A stretch of 7,953 bases of DNA from an uncultured Pseudobdellovibrionaceae bacterium (GTDB taxonomy: Bacteria; Bdellovibrionota; Bdellovibrionia; Bdellovibrionales; JAMPXM01): contig CAKQVW010000125.1 of the NCBI GenBank assembly GCA_934277865.1, forward strand, positions 1-7,953, read 5' to 3'. Every line of letters starts with the position of its first letter. The first letter of the stretch is position 1. Of the stretch, positions 1 to 5,434 are shown piece by piece. The translations under genes and the position numbers were made by a program. A model generated the notes under the pieces. That model had not been told where the DNA came from and ran no database searches. It worked only from the letters and a program-made list of their open reading frames with translations.

Positions 1-1074
1 AAAGGGAAAAATCCGGACACCTACGAAGAGGGCGTGAAGGAAGTCATTCAATGTCCGCCGGGCACGGTGAAGGCTGGGCAGGTGATTCACACCATGGGTT
101 TCCCTCTAGATAAAACGATCGGTGGAACGTTTATCTACACATTGCCGAACGACCAGATCGTTGTTGGACTTGTCGGCTATTTGGATACACACGACCCCTT
201 GTTTGATCCACATCGCGAGCTGCAGCGCCTGAAGACACATCCATTTGTGAGAAACATGATCGAGGGTGGCAAAGTGATCGCCTACGGTGGAAAGACGCTA
301 CCTGCTGGCGGGTGGTACTCGATGCCGAAGCTCTACCATGACGGCATGATGGTCGTCGGCGATTCGGCGATGATGGTCGATGTTAAAAAACTCAAAGGTA
401 TTCACCTGGCGATGAAGTCGGGGATGCTGGCGGCCGAGACGGCGGTTGAGGCACTTGCGGCAGAGGATTACTCGGCGGCTCGGCTCAAATCCTACGATGC
501 GAAGGTGCAAAACAGCTTTGTTAAGTCCGAACTCTGGGCGACACGAAATTTCCACCAGACATTGTCGATGGGCTTTGTGAAGTCTGCGCCACTTTTGGCG
601 CTGCAGGAGATCACCGGCGGCCGTGGGCTCTTTGACGAGATGGCTTCGCATGAGGATTGGAAGACGACGGAGCCGATCGTCGAGATGTGGGGCGCGCGCG
701 GCTGGGAGCATCCAGACACTCAGCTCCCGAAGCCGGATGGGGTTTTGTTCTTTGATAAACTTTCGAGCGTCTACTTGACGGGCACGATGCACGACGAGGA
801 CTCACCCAACCATCTGAAGGTTGCAAACACCGATTTCTGTCGCGACGTTTGTTATGAAAAGTATCGTTCGCCATGCAATCATTTTTGCCCGGCAAGCGTT
901 TACGAAATGGTACCTGAAGAAGGGGCCGGTGGCGGTGTAACAGGGAAGAAGCGTTTGCAGGTGAACTACACGAACTGCATTCATTGTAAGACCTGTGACA
1001 TCAAATGTCCGGCCGACAATATTACTTGGACCGTGCCTGAAGGTGGCGGCGGACCGAACTACAAGGAAACATGA
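1..1074 (+). CDS. Electron transfer flavoprotein-ubiquinone oxidoreductase (ETF-QO), 3' part
   Basis: The frame is open from base 1, so the gene begins upstream. About 357 C-terminal residues are visible; bacterial ETF-QO is about 550 residues, so the N-terminal FAD-binding region is mostly missing. ETF-QO is a membrane-associated flavo-iron-sulfur enzyme that passes electrons from reduced ETF (fatty-acid and amino-acid acyl-CoA dehydrogenases) to the quinone pool. Visible family signatures are the stretch around GGWYSMPKL, the FAD-contacting GDSAMMVDVKKLKGIHLAMK block (bases 358-417), KSGMLAAE, and the C-terminal ferredoxin-like domain. Cluster cysteines are encoded at 886-888 (FCPA) and 976-978, 985-987 and 994-996 (CIHCKTC), followed by the family-typical WTVPEGGGGPNY ending. 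An additional Cys at 1006-1008 (DIKCP) stands where the versions I know have Asp. The stop at 1072-1074 is 4 bp before the next gene, suggesting one transcript. Identification is firm; the 5' end is unknown. Confidence 0.95.
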   Translation, partial: KGKNPDTYEEGVKEVIQCPPGTVKAGQVIHTMGFPLDKTIGGTFIYTLPNDQIVVGLVGYLDTHDPLFDPHRELQRLKTHPFVRNMIEGGKVIAYGGKTLPAGGWYSMPKLYHDGMMVVGDSAMMVDVKKLKGIHLAMKSGMLAAETAVEALAAEDYSAARLKSYDAKVQNSFVKSELWATRNFHQTLSMGFVKSAPLLALQEITGGRGLFDEMASHEDWKTTEPIVEMWGARGWEHPDTQLPKPDGVLFFDKLSSVYLTGTMHDEDSPNHLKVANTDFCRDVCYEKYRSPCNHFCPASVYEMVPEEGAGGGVTGKKRLQVNYTNCIHCKTCDIKCPADNITWTVPEGGGGPNYKET

Positions 1075-1078
1075 TTCG

Positions 1079-2284
1079 ATGGCGACTTTTTTTGCCCTAA
1101 CTTCGCGTGGGCTTGTGGATGTATTGCGGGATGAACTGGCGGAGCTTGGAGCAAGGAAACTCGATAAAGAGCCTGGCGGAGTCTATTTCGATTCGAACTG
1201 GGCGACGGCGTATCGTGCAAATTTGCGATTGCGGACGGCGACTCGAGTTGTGCGTCCGATCTTGCATTTTCCTGCGTACAAAAATGAAGATCTCTACAAC
1301 AACATTCGAAAGTTCGACTTCACTTCGTTGATTGAGGCTGATGGCACAATTGCGGTTGAAGCCAGCGTGCGTGAATCGGCATTTCAGGATCAGCGTTTTG
1401 TCGCGATGAAAGTCAAAGACGCGATCGTGGATCAGTTTCGCGAGAAGACAGGGATTCGGCCGTCTGTTGACACGGAGAATCCGGATCTCGTGGTGGTTGT
1501 CCGGGCATTTAAGAATAACTTTTCTGTCAGTCTCGATACGTCGGGAGAGCCTTTGTTCAAACGAGGCTATCGCACGGGAACCGGCGAGGCGCCGCTGAAG
1601 GAGCACGTGGCGGCGGGACTCTTGAGACTGGCTGAATGGGACGGAGAAACGCCGATCGTCGATCCGATGTGTGGATCCGGAACGATTTTGATCGAGGCGG
1701 CCCTGCAGGCGCGCAAAGTGGCTCCAGGAACTTTGCGTCGCCGTTTTGGTTTCATGAATTGGAAAGGGTTTGAGGAAGAAGTCTTCAGAAAAGAACTCGA
1801 TGCGACGCTCGCTCTAGAAGAAGAAGCGGCGGAGAAGCTTGAGGCGACTCTGCGGAAACTTTATCCGAATCCAGTTCCAGAAGGTGCGAACGTCGAAAGC
1901 GAACTGAAGCACCGTCCGCTGTTCTTCGGTTATGACATGGACCCCAAGGTGATCAAGACTGCGCAGGCCAATGCGCGTGAGGCGGGGGTGGATGATCTCA
2001 TCAGTTTCCGTCGGCATGCGATGGAGACCTTGGAGGCGCCGGTTGAAAAGGGCATCATCATCACGAACCCGCCCTACGGAACGCGTCTCGGAAATAAGGA
2101 GTCACTTAAGGACACCTACCGCGACTTTGCTTTCACGCTAAAGAACCGATTCAAAGGCTGGACAGCGCACGTGCTTTCAGGTGATCCCGAGCTCTCGAGT
2201 GCCATGAAACTAAAAGCGACCCGAAAGTCGCTTGTGTACAATGGTCCTATTGAGTGCCGATTGCTTCGCTACGAAGTTTTTTAA
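1079..2284 (+). CDS. THUMP-domain class I SAM-dependent RNA methyltransferase (RlmL/YpsC family)
   Basis: This 401-residue protein is predicted to methylate a guanosine N2 in RNA, probably 23S rRNA, in the cytoplasm. Residues 1-40 resemble the N-terminal part of the family (FALTSRGLVDVLRDEL). A THUMP RNA-binding domain spans about 45-155. The conserved GYR..TGEAPLKEHVAAGLL block begins at residue 163. The Rossmann methyltransferase domain has DPMCGSG (195-201, SAM binding), FGYDMDP (283-289) and the catalytic NPPYG (330-334), the (D/N)PPY motif of exocyclic-amine methylases. A charged helical insertion (about 232-275) separates the first two motifs. Its length fits stand-alone YpsC/RlmL-N enzymes rather than the E. 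coli RlmL-RlmK fusion (about 700 residues). I chose the ATG at 1079 because MATFFALTSRG matches family N-termini and an AGGA lies at 1064-1067. Starts further upstream would overlap the ETF-QO gene. The exact rRNA target cannot be told from sequence. Confidence 0.9.
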   Translation: MATFFALTSRGLVDVLRDELAELGARKLDKEPGGVYFDSNWATAYRANLRLRTATRVVRPILHFPAYKNEDLYNNIRKFDFTSLIEADGTIAVEASVRESAFQDQRFVAMKVKDAIVDQFREKTGIRPSVDTENPDLVVVVRAFKNNFSVSLDTSGEPLFKRGYRTGTGEAPLKEHVAAGLLRLAEWDGETPIVDPMCGSGTILIEAALQARKVAPGTLRRRFGFMNWKGFEEEVFRKELDATLALEEEAAEKLEATLRKLYPNPVPEGANVESELKHRPLFFGYDMDPKVIKTAQANAREAGVDDLISFRRHAMETLEAPVEKGIIITNPPYGTRLGNKESLKDTYRDFAFTLKNRFKGWTAHVLSGDPELSSAMKLKATRKSLVYNGPIECRLLRYEVF

Positions 2285-2628
2285 GCGCCGGGTTTCATGA
2301 TCGCGATGTACGCGGCCACTGCGCCAAGTGCGATGCTGAGGATCGTAACCGGCATCGCCGTCTGCGGTTTGCGTTTGAGGATAACCGGGGTTGCGCCGAG
2401 AACGAGCCAAATCGCGATCTTTGCGTAAACCCAAGAAGGCATGCCGCTTGCCATTCCGAGGCGAGCGAGCAGACCAAAGCCCGCCACCAACATGATCAGT
2501 GTCGAAACGCCATGGATGATCATGAATGGCTTTCGTTTCTCAAGCGAGATGTAGGCGAGAGCGCCGAGTGAAATGTAGAGTGTCACGAGACCGATCAGGT
2601 GTAGGATTTTGTAGAATTCGTAAGACAT
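2281..2628 (-). CDS. Small four-helix integral membrane protein, function unknown
   Basis: This 115-residue protein is almost entirely hydrophobic. I count four probable membrane helices at about residues 5-27, 33-56, 66-84 and 92-111. The short loops after helices 1 and 3 are positive (EKRKP, KRKP), which by the positive-inside rule puts both in the cytoplasm and both termini outside. Histidines H10 (helix 1, KILHLIGL) and H39 (helix 2) are buried and could bind haem or a metal, but nothing proves that. The general look recalls small SirB/CopD-like helical proteins; I do not recognise the family securely. The ATG at 2628 is supported by an AGAGGAGA ribosome-binding site 5 nt upstream. A longer reading starting at 2676 would add a polar, non-family-like 16 residues and ignore this site. 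The gene is transcribed towards the methyltransferase and its stop overlaps that gene's stop. Confidence 0.8.
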   Translation of the reverse strand: MSYEFYKILHLIGLVTLYISLGALAYISLEKRKPFMIIHGVSTLIMLVAGFGLLARLGMASGMPSWVYAKIAIWLVLGATPVILKRKPQTAMPVTILSIALGAVAAYIAIMKPGA

Positions 2629-2633
2629 GGTCG

Positions 2634-2641
2634 TCTCCTCT
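2634..2641 (-). promoter_or_regulatory. Ribosome-binding site of the small membrane protein
   Basis: Read on the minus strand this is AGAGGAGA, a near-perfect anti-16S match, 5 nt before the ATG at 2628. It decides the start of the membrane-protein gene in favour of the shorter, wholly hydrophobic 115-residue form. Confidence 0.75.
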
Positions 2642-2723
2642 GACTTTGTGGTTTGCTGTTTGGCTACCCCAATCAACTTGGCCTGTCAGGTGTTTTGCGC
2701 GTTTCTTTTTGTTGCACGATTGA

Positions 2724-2740
2724 CGAGGCCCATGGCCTCG
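2724..2740. repeat. Perfect 7-bp inverted repeat (CGAGGCC-CAT-GGCCTCG)
   Basis: Two 7-bp arms flank a 3-base centre, midway in the divergent region and about 58 bp before the cdd start. It overlaps a TTGACG element at 2720-2725. No T-run follows on either strand, so it does not look like a terminator. It could be an operator for a dimeric repressor or a small hairpin. The symmetry is directly seen; the function is inference. Confidence 0.45.
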
Positions 2741-2798
2741 GTTTGACTGGCGATCTGACGGTTTGCTGGAAGACCGGCGCACATTGGGGGACTGACGA

Positions 2799-3272
2799 AT
2801 GCCAGAAAAAAATAAGCCATCTCGCGAGCATTCTGGGACTGCGGATCTTCACGTTCGAAATCCTGCGGAGATTAAAAAAGCGTGGAAGGCCGCCGTGCAG
2901 GTGAGAAAGCGGGCCTACGCGCCGTATTCCAAATTTCAAGTTGGCGCCACAGTGATTGATGAACGAGGTCGCCAGTTTCATGGCTGCAACGTGGAAAATG
3001 CGTCTTATGGCGCGACGATCTGTGCGGAACGAAATGCGATCTTGCAGGCGATCGCCGCTGGAGCCCAAGAGATTCAAGATGTCATCGTTGTGACCAAGAC
3101 CAACCCTCCGGCGGAGCCATGTGCGCTTTGTCTGCAGGTGATCGGTGAGTTCGCCAGCCGTGAGGCTCGAGTCTGGTTGGGAGACCTTAAGGGGCTTCGC
3201 GAGGTGACCGGTGTGAGTCTGCTCTTGCCGCGCCACTTTGGTCCGAAGTCCTTGAAGCGCGGCCGAAAGTAA
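2799..3272 (+). CDS. cdd: Cytidine deaminase (homotetrameric, zinc-dependent)
   Basis: This 157-residue enzyme hydrolyses cytidine and deoxycytidine to uridine and deoxyuridine plus ammonia in pyrimidine salvage. Family hallmarks are all in order: AYAPYSKFQVGA (39-50), GCNVENASYG (62-71), the zinc/catalytic block CAERNA (C75 zinc ligand, E77 proton shuttle, R78), and the second zinc block with C108 and C111 (PCALCLQ, 107-113). The C-terminal LLLPRHFGP is also typical. The length fits the short tetrameric class plus a 20-residue polar N-terminal extension. The second zinc block departs from the usual PCGxCRQ: Gly is Ala109 and Arg is Leu112. All zinc ligands and the catalytic Glu remain, so activity is expected. 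The ATG at 2799 follows a G-rich stretch at 2786-2790. The gene is monocistronic here and convergent with lpxD. Confidence 0.95.
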   Translation: MPEKNKPSREHSGTADLHVRNPAEIKKAWKAAVQVRKRAYAPYSKFQVGATVIDERGRQFHGCNVENASYGATICAERNAILQAIAAGAQEIQDVIVVTKTNPPAEPCALCLQVIGEFASREARVWLGDLKGLREVTGVSLLLPRHFGPKSLKRGRK

Positions 3273-3284
3273 GACGATTGGCGG

Positions 3285-4391
3285 TCAGCTCTCGCCATCT
3301 TGGGCGCGATCTTTCTCGCCCTTTAGCAAGCCTGCTTTTTTTAGCAGGATCGGCAACTTTGACAGAGCCAGGTTCATTCGCATGAAGTCACGCATCGGCA
3401 GCAAAGGATTGCCGCCGTACGCGCCCGGCTTGTCGATAGATTTGCGGACCACAGAAACTCCCGCAAGTTGAACACCATCGCAAATTTCGATGTGTCCGGT
3501 GACCGAGGAGTTTCCGCCGGTGACAAAGTATTTGCCGATTTTTGTGGAGCCCGCCACGTTGAATCCGGCAGTGATAATAGAGCCCGCGCCGATGGCGACG
3601 TTGTGTGCAATGTGAATGCGGTTGTCGAGGATGGCGCCGCGGCCAATGCGAGTTTCGCCGAAGGTGCCGCGATCAATCGTCACGGTGGAGCCCAGATGGA
3701 CGCGGTCCTCTAGCACGACGATCCCCTGATGGGGGATGCGAAAGTGTTGGCCCTTCAAGTCGTGGGCGTAGCCGAAGCCTTCCTTGCCGACCACCGAGTG
3801 GGGATGAATCTCACACTCTTTTCCGATCAGGCAGTCGTGCCCAATGTACACGAAGGGATGAAGCACGGTGCCGGCTCCGATTTCGGCTCGCGATTCGATG
3901 ACAACGTGCGAGGCGATGACGCATTTGGCCCCAAGCTTGGCGCCGCTGGCGACGACGGCATAGGGACCAATGCGAGTTCCCGCACCGATCTCCGCACTGG
4001 GATGGATGATGGCTGTCGGGTGGATGAGCGTGTCGCTGTCGTGATTGACATAAGGTGTTTGCAGAAAAAACTTTTGAATGGTCTCTCGCATCGCACGCTC
4101 TGGTTCGGGCGAATAGAAGACAAAACGATCGGGTCCGAGATTTAAAAACTGGGAGCCTTCTGATGTCATGCTGTCGTGCACGCAGAGGGCCTTCGCTTGT
4201 GACGCTAGTGCCCGTTTCATGTGTTTTGTGTTGGAAACAAAAATGAGATCACCGGCTTCGGCCAGGTCGGGCGCATTGACGGCTCGGAACGTGAGGGTCT
4301 CGTTCGGAGTGGAGGGCGCCCATGAGACACGAGAGACCAAGGGGCCGAGGTGTGCGACGACATCGGAGAGCGAAAGGTTGTGCTTGTTCAT
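3285..4391 (-). CDS. lpxD: UDP-3-O-(3-hydroxyacyl)glucosamine N-acyltransferase LpxD
   Basis: This 368-residue cytoplasmic acyltransferase performs the third step of lipid A synthesis. It moves a 3-hydroxyacyl chain from acyl carrier protein to the 2-amino group of UDP-3-O-acyl-glucosamine. Residues 1-110 are the LpxD N-terminal uridine-binding domain (FRAVNAPDLAEAGDLIFV). Residues about 121-315 are a left-handed beta helix of hexapeptide repeats (IGAGTRIGPYAVV and similar). Diagnostic blocks are KEGFGYA (203-209), TIDRG (238-242) and HIAHN (260-264), where H263 corresponds to the catalytic base, plus TGHIEICDGV with H300. The C-terminus forms the helical tail and is somewhat longer than E. 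coli LpxD (341 residues). The ATG at 4391 has AAGAGGAG just upstream, only 2 nt from the start codon, which is closer than usual. No other lpx, fabZ or bam gene is adjacent, unlike the common gammaproteobacterial arrangement. Confidence 0.97.
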   Translation of the reverse strand: MNKHNLSLSDVVAHLGPLVSRVSWAPSTPNETLTFRAVNAPDLAEAGDLIFVSNTKHMKRALASQAKALCVHDSMTSEGSQFLNLGPDRFVFYSPEPERAMRETIQKFFLQTPYVNHDSDTLIHPTAIIHPSAEIGAGTRIGPYAVVASGAKLGAKCVIASHVVIESRAEIGAGTVLHPFVYIGHDCLIGKECEIHPHSVVGKEGFGYAHDLKGQHFRIPHQGIVVLEDRVHLGSTVTIDRGTFGETRIGRGAILDNRIHIAHNVAIGAGSIITAGFNVAGSTKIGKYFVTGGNSSVTGHIEICDGVQLAGVSVVRKSIDKPGAYGGNPLLPMRDFMRMNLALSKLPILLKKAGLLKGEKDRAQDGES

Positions 4392-4450
4392 AGCTCCTCT
4401 TACCGCGTTCGAGGGACGACCGCACGTGACTTCAATCTGCGATCATCGAC

Positions 4451-4502
4451 TTGTTTTGCTCGGTTGTTTTTCGTGTTCGTTTTTCCGACTTGTTTTCTAG
4501 GG
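4451..4502. repeat. Four T-rich 13-bp units, TTGTTTT-N6
   Basis: Units begin at 4451, 4464, 4477 and 4490, exactly 13 bp apart. Units 1, 2 and 4 open with TTGTTTT; unit 3 has TCGTTTT. The six bases between vary. An 11-bp exact direct repeat, CGACTTGTTTT, also occurs at 4447-4457 and 4486-4496. If transcription of the H1-like gene starts near 4536, the array covers about -85 to -40, where UP elements or activators bind. This role is inferred; the periodicity is seen. Confidence 0.45.
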
Positions 4503-4522
4503 GCGCCTCCTCTAGTTTGGGC

Positions 4523-4543
4523 CTAGAATCGACAGGCTTCTAG
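4523..4543. repeat. CTAGAA-N9-TTCTAG inverted repeat
   Basis: Six-base arms at 4523-4528 and 4538-4543 are perfectly inverted around nine bases. The left arm overlaps the candidate -10 box, so a protein bound here would block transcription initiation. CTAG also occurs at 4497 and 4512, making four CTAG in 47 bp, a tetramer usually rare in bacterial genomes. An operator role is inference. Confidence 0.35.
4524..4529 (+). promoter_or_regulatory. Candidate -10 box TAGAAT for the H1-like/infA/tex cluster
   Basis: TAGAAT matches the sigma-70 -10 consensus at five of six bases and would place the transcription start near 4536. No acceptable -35 hexamer lies 16-18 bp upstream, where the sequence is GC-rich. 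The call rests on the hexamer and on the T-rich tract further upstream. Low confidence. Confidence 0.3.
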
Positions 4544-4595
4544 ACGGTAGAGGTAAACTGTGCTAAATCGGCTGCGGCGAATTTCGCGTCGCATC

Positions 4596-4600
4596 GGAGG
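4596..4600 (+). promoter_or_regulatory. Ribosome-binding site GGAGG favouring the GTG start at 4605
   Basis: A full GGAGG lies 4 nt before the GTG at 4605. A competing site, TAGAGG at 4548-4553, lies 6 nt before an in-frame GTG at 4560. The stronger GGAGG and the low-complexity tail starting directly after 4605 favour the later start, but the choice is not settled. Confidence 0.45.
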
Positions 4601-4604
4601 ATGG

Positions 4605-5417
4605 GTGTCGGCAGCGAATACATCGAAATCGAAGTCCAATTCTAAGCCAGCGGCGAAGCCTGCTTCCAAAGCGGCCAAGCCAGCGTCGAAGGCGGCAAAA
4701 CCTGCCAAGGCGACAAAGAAGCCGGCGGCGAAATTGGTGACGAAAGCAGCGCCGAAAGCGGCTGGTAAGGCGGTTGGTAAGGCGGTTGGTAAAGCAGCTA
4801 CCGGGAAGCCGTTGGCGAAAGCGGCAGTTAAGCCTGCAGGTAAGTCTGCAGCTAAACCGGTCGCGAAACCGGCTAAGCCAAGTGCTGGTAAGGCCCAGTC
4901 AGAAAAAGTCTCGGGCAAGGGCTCAAAGAGCAAACTGCCCGTCAAAGCTCCAAAGGTGATGGCGAAGGACGCGGTTTTGGTGGATGCCGAGAGCGCAGCC
5001 GATGCGGAGTTTGCCGAGGACTTGGCGGCTCAGGATGTTCCAGGCCTGGAGGATGTGGCGGGAGATTTGGTAGAGGAAGCGGTGGTACAGGAAGAGCCGC
5101 TCAGCCCGTCGGCTGCGCTGCTTCGTTCCATGAAGCCTACTCAGCCAGATGCTGAAAAGGCAGGCGATAAAAAGAAAAAGAAGGATGATTTGAAGCTCGA
5201 TCGCAATGGCGATCTCGAGGCGCAGTGGGCGCAACTGAAAGAAAAGTACAAAGCTTTGAAGCCAGCAGCCTACAAAATGTCCGAGAGCTTCGAAGCTCGT
5301 ACCCCGATCTTGCACAAGGTGCTAGGATGGGGCTTTATCATCACCAATCAGAATGACCGGTTGGAAGTTCTCTTCCAACAGGGCATAAAGTTTTTGATTT
5401 CGAACTACAAAGCGTAA
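4605..5417 (+). CDS. Histone H1-like basic protein with C-terminal UvrD/PcrA-type Tudor-like domain
   Basis: This is 270 residues from the GTG at 4605, or 285 from an in-frame GTG at 4560. Residues about 7-120 are almost only Lys, Ala, Pro, Ser and Gly in H1/AlgP-like patterns (KPASKAA, GKAV), expected to be disordered and to bind DNA or RNA. Residues about 122-165 are acidic (DAESAADAEFAEDL). A lysine run, KKKKKDD, lies near 189-195, followed by a charged helix (LEAQWAQLKEKYKALK). The last 37 residues contain H-K-x-x-G-x-G, then DRLEVLFQQGIKFL and a final NYKA. This matches from memory the pattern of the UvrD/PcrA C-terminal Tudor domain (H..FG.G....LQV.F...GIK.L...YA), which in PcrA contacts RNA polymerase. 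No helicase motifs are present. It lies 17 bp before infA, probably in one operon. The domain match is inference; a nucleoid or transcription-associated role is likely but unproven. Confidence 0.8.
   Translation: MSAANTSKSKSNSKPAAKPASKAAKPASKAAKPAKATKKPAAKLVTKAAPKAAGKAVGKAVGKAATGKPLAKAAVKPAGKSAAKPVAKPAKPSAGKAQSEKVSGKGSKSKLPVKAPKVMAKDAVLVDAESAADAEFAEDLAAQDVPGLEDVAGDLVEEAVVQEEPLSPSAALLRSMKPTQPDAEKAGDKKKKKDDLKLDRNGDLEAQWAQLKEKYKALKPAAYKMSESFEARTPILHKVLGWGFIITNQNDRLEVLFQQGIKFLISNYKA
4764..4799 (+). repeat. 12-bp tandem repeat inside the H1-like gene
   Basis: GGTAAGGCGGTT occurs twice exactly (4764-4775, 4776-4787), followed by a third copy with three changes (GGTAAAGCAGCT, 4788-4799). It encodes GKAV-GKAV-GKAA. 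A looser 21-bp coding duplication giving KPASKAA twice lies just upstream (about 4647-4688). Whole-codon units let the basic tail grow or shrink without a frameshift. Confidence 0.7.
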
Positions 5418-5434
5418 GCAGGGTAAAGGAACGG

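Larger units (their letters stand above)
2629..2798. other. Divergent intergenic region between membrane-protein gene and cdd
   Basis: These 170 bp must hold the 5' signals of two genes that point away from each other. I see the minus-strand ribosome-binding site near 2634-2641, a perfect inverted repeat at 2724-2740, and TTGAC at 2720 and 2743 that could be -35-like elements for cdd. I could not pair either with a convincing -10 box at 16-18 bp. A GGGGG run at 2786-2790 may serve as the cdd ribosome-binding site. No open frame in the region looks like a gene. Confidence 0.5.
4392..4604. other. Divergent control region between lpxD and the H1-like gene
   Basis: About 213 bp separate the two divergent starts (168 bp if the H1-like gene starts at 4560). 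In order along the plus strand it holds the lpxD ribosome-binding site (4394-4401), a T-rich array of four 13-bp units (4451-4502), four CTAG tetramers, a candidate -10 hexamer TAGAAT, a CTAGAA/TTCTAG inverted repeat and a GGAGG at 4596-4600. No clear lpxD promoter hexamers are visible on the minus strand, and no coding potential is apparent before 4560. Confidence 0.5.

Noticed and set aside
2683..2711. Minus-strand CTGACA as -35 element for the membrane-protein gene
   Set aside because: No acceptable -10 hexamer lies 16-18 bp downstream; the best is TAGCCA.
2650..2768. 9-bp direct repeat GGTTTGCTG at 2650 and 2760
   Set aside because: A single pair 110 bp apart in a T/G-rich region is not enough to claim a site.
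3302..3321. GGGCG...CGCCC stem near the cdd/lpxD junction
   Set aside because: The stem is only 5 bp with a 10-base loop and a TTT, and sits within lpxD codons. Too weak to call a terminator.
3331..3348. Hairpin CCTGCT-TTTTTT-AGCAGG as a terminator for cdd
   Set aside because: The T-run is the loop rather than following the stem, and it lies inside the lpxD coding end (LLKKAGLL codons). It does not have terminator form on either strand.
4601..4645. Short open frame from the ATG at 4601 (14 residues) overlapping the H1-like start
   Set aside because: The GGAGG directly abuts this ATG, leaving no spacing, so initiation there is unlikely. The overlap with GTG 4605 appears incidental.
4523..4945. 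Minus-strand 140-residue hydrophobic Ala/Gly/Leu-rich open frame
   Set aside because: It is the antisense of the Lys/Ala/Pro-rich tail: GCx and AAG codons read backwards give Gly, Ala, Leu and Phe. It has no plausible family pattern, and the plus strand has a coherent protein.
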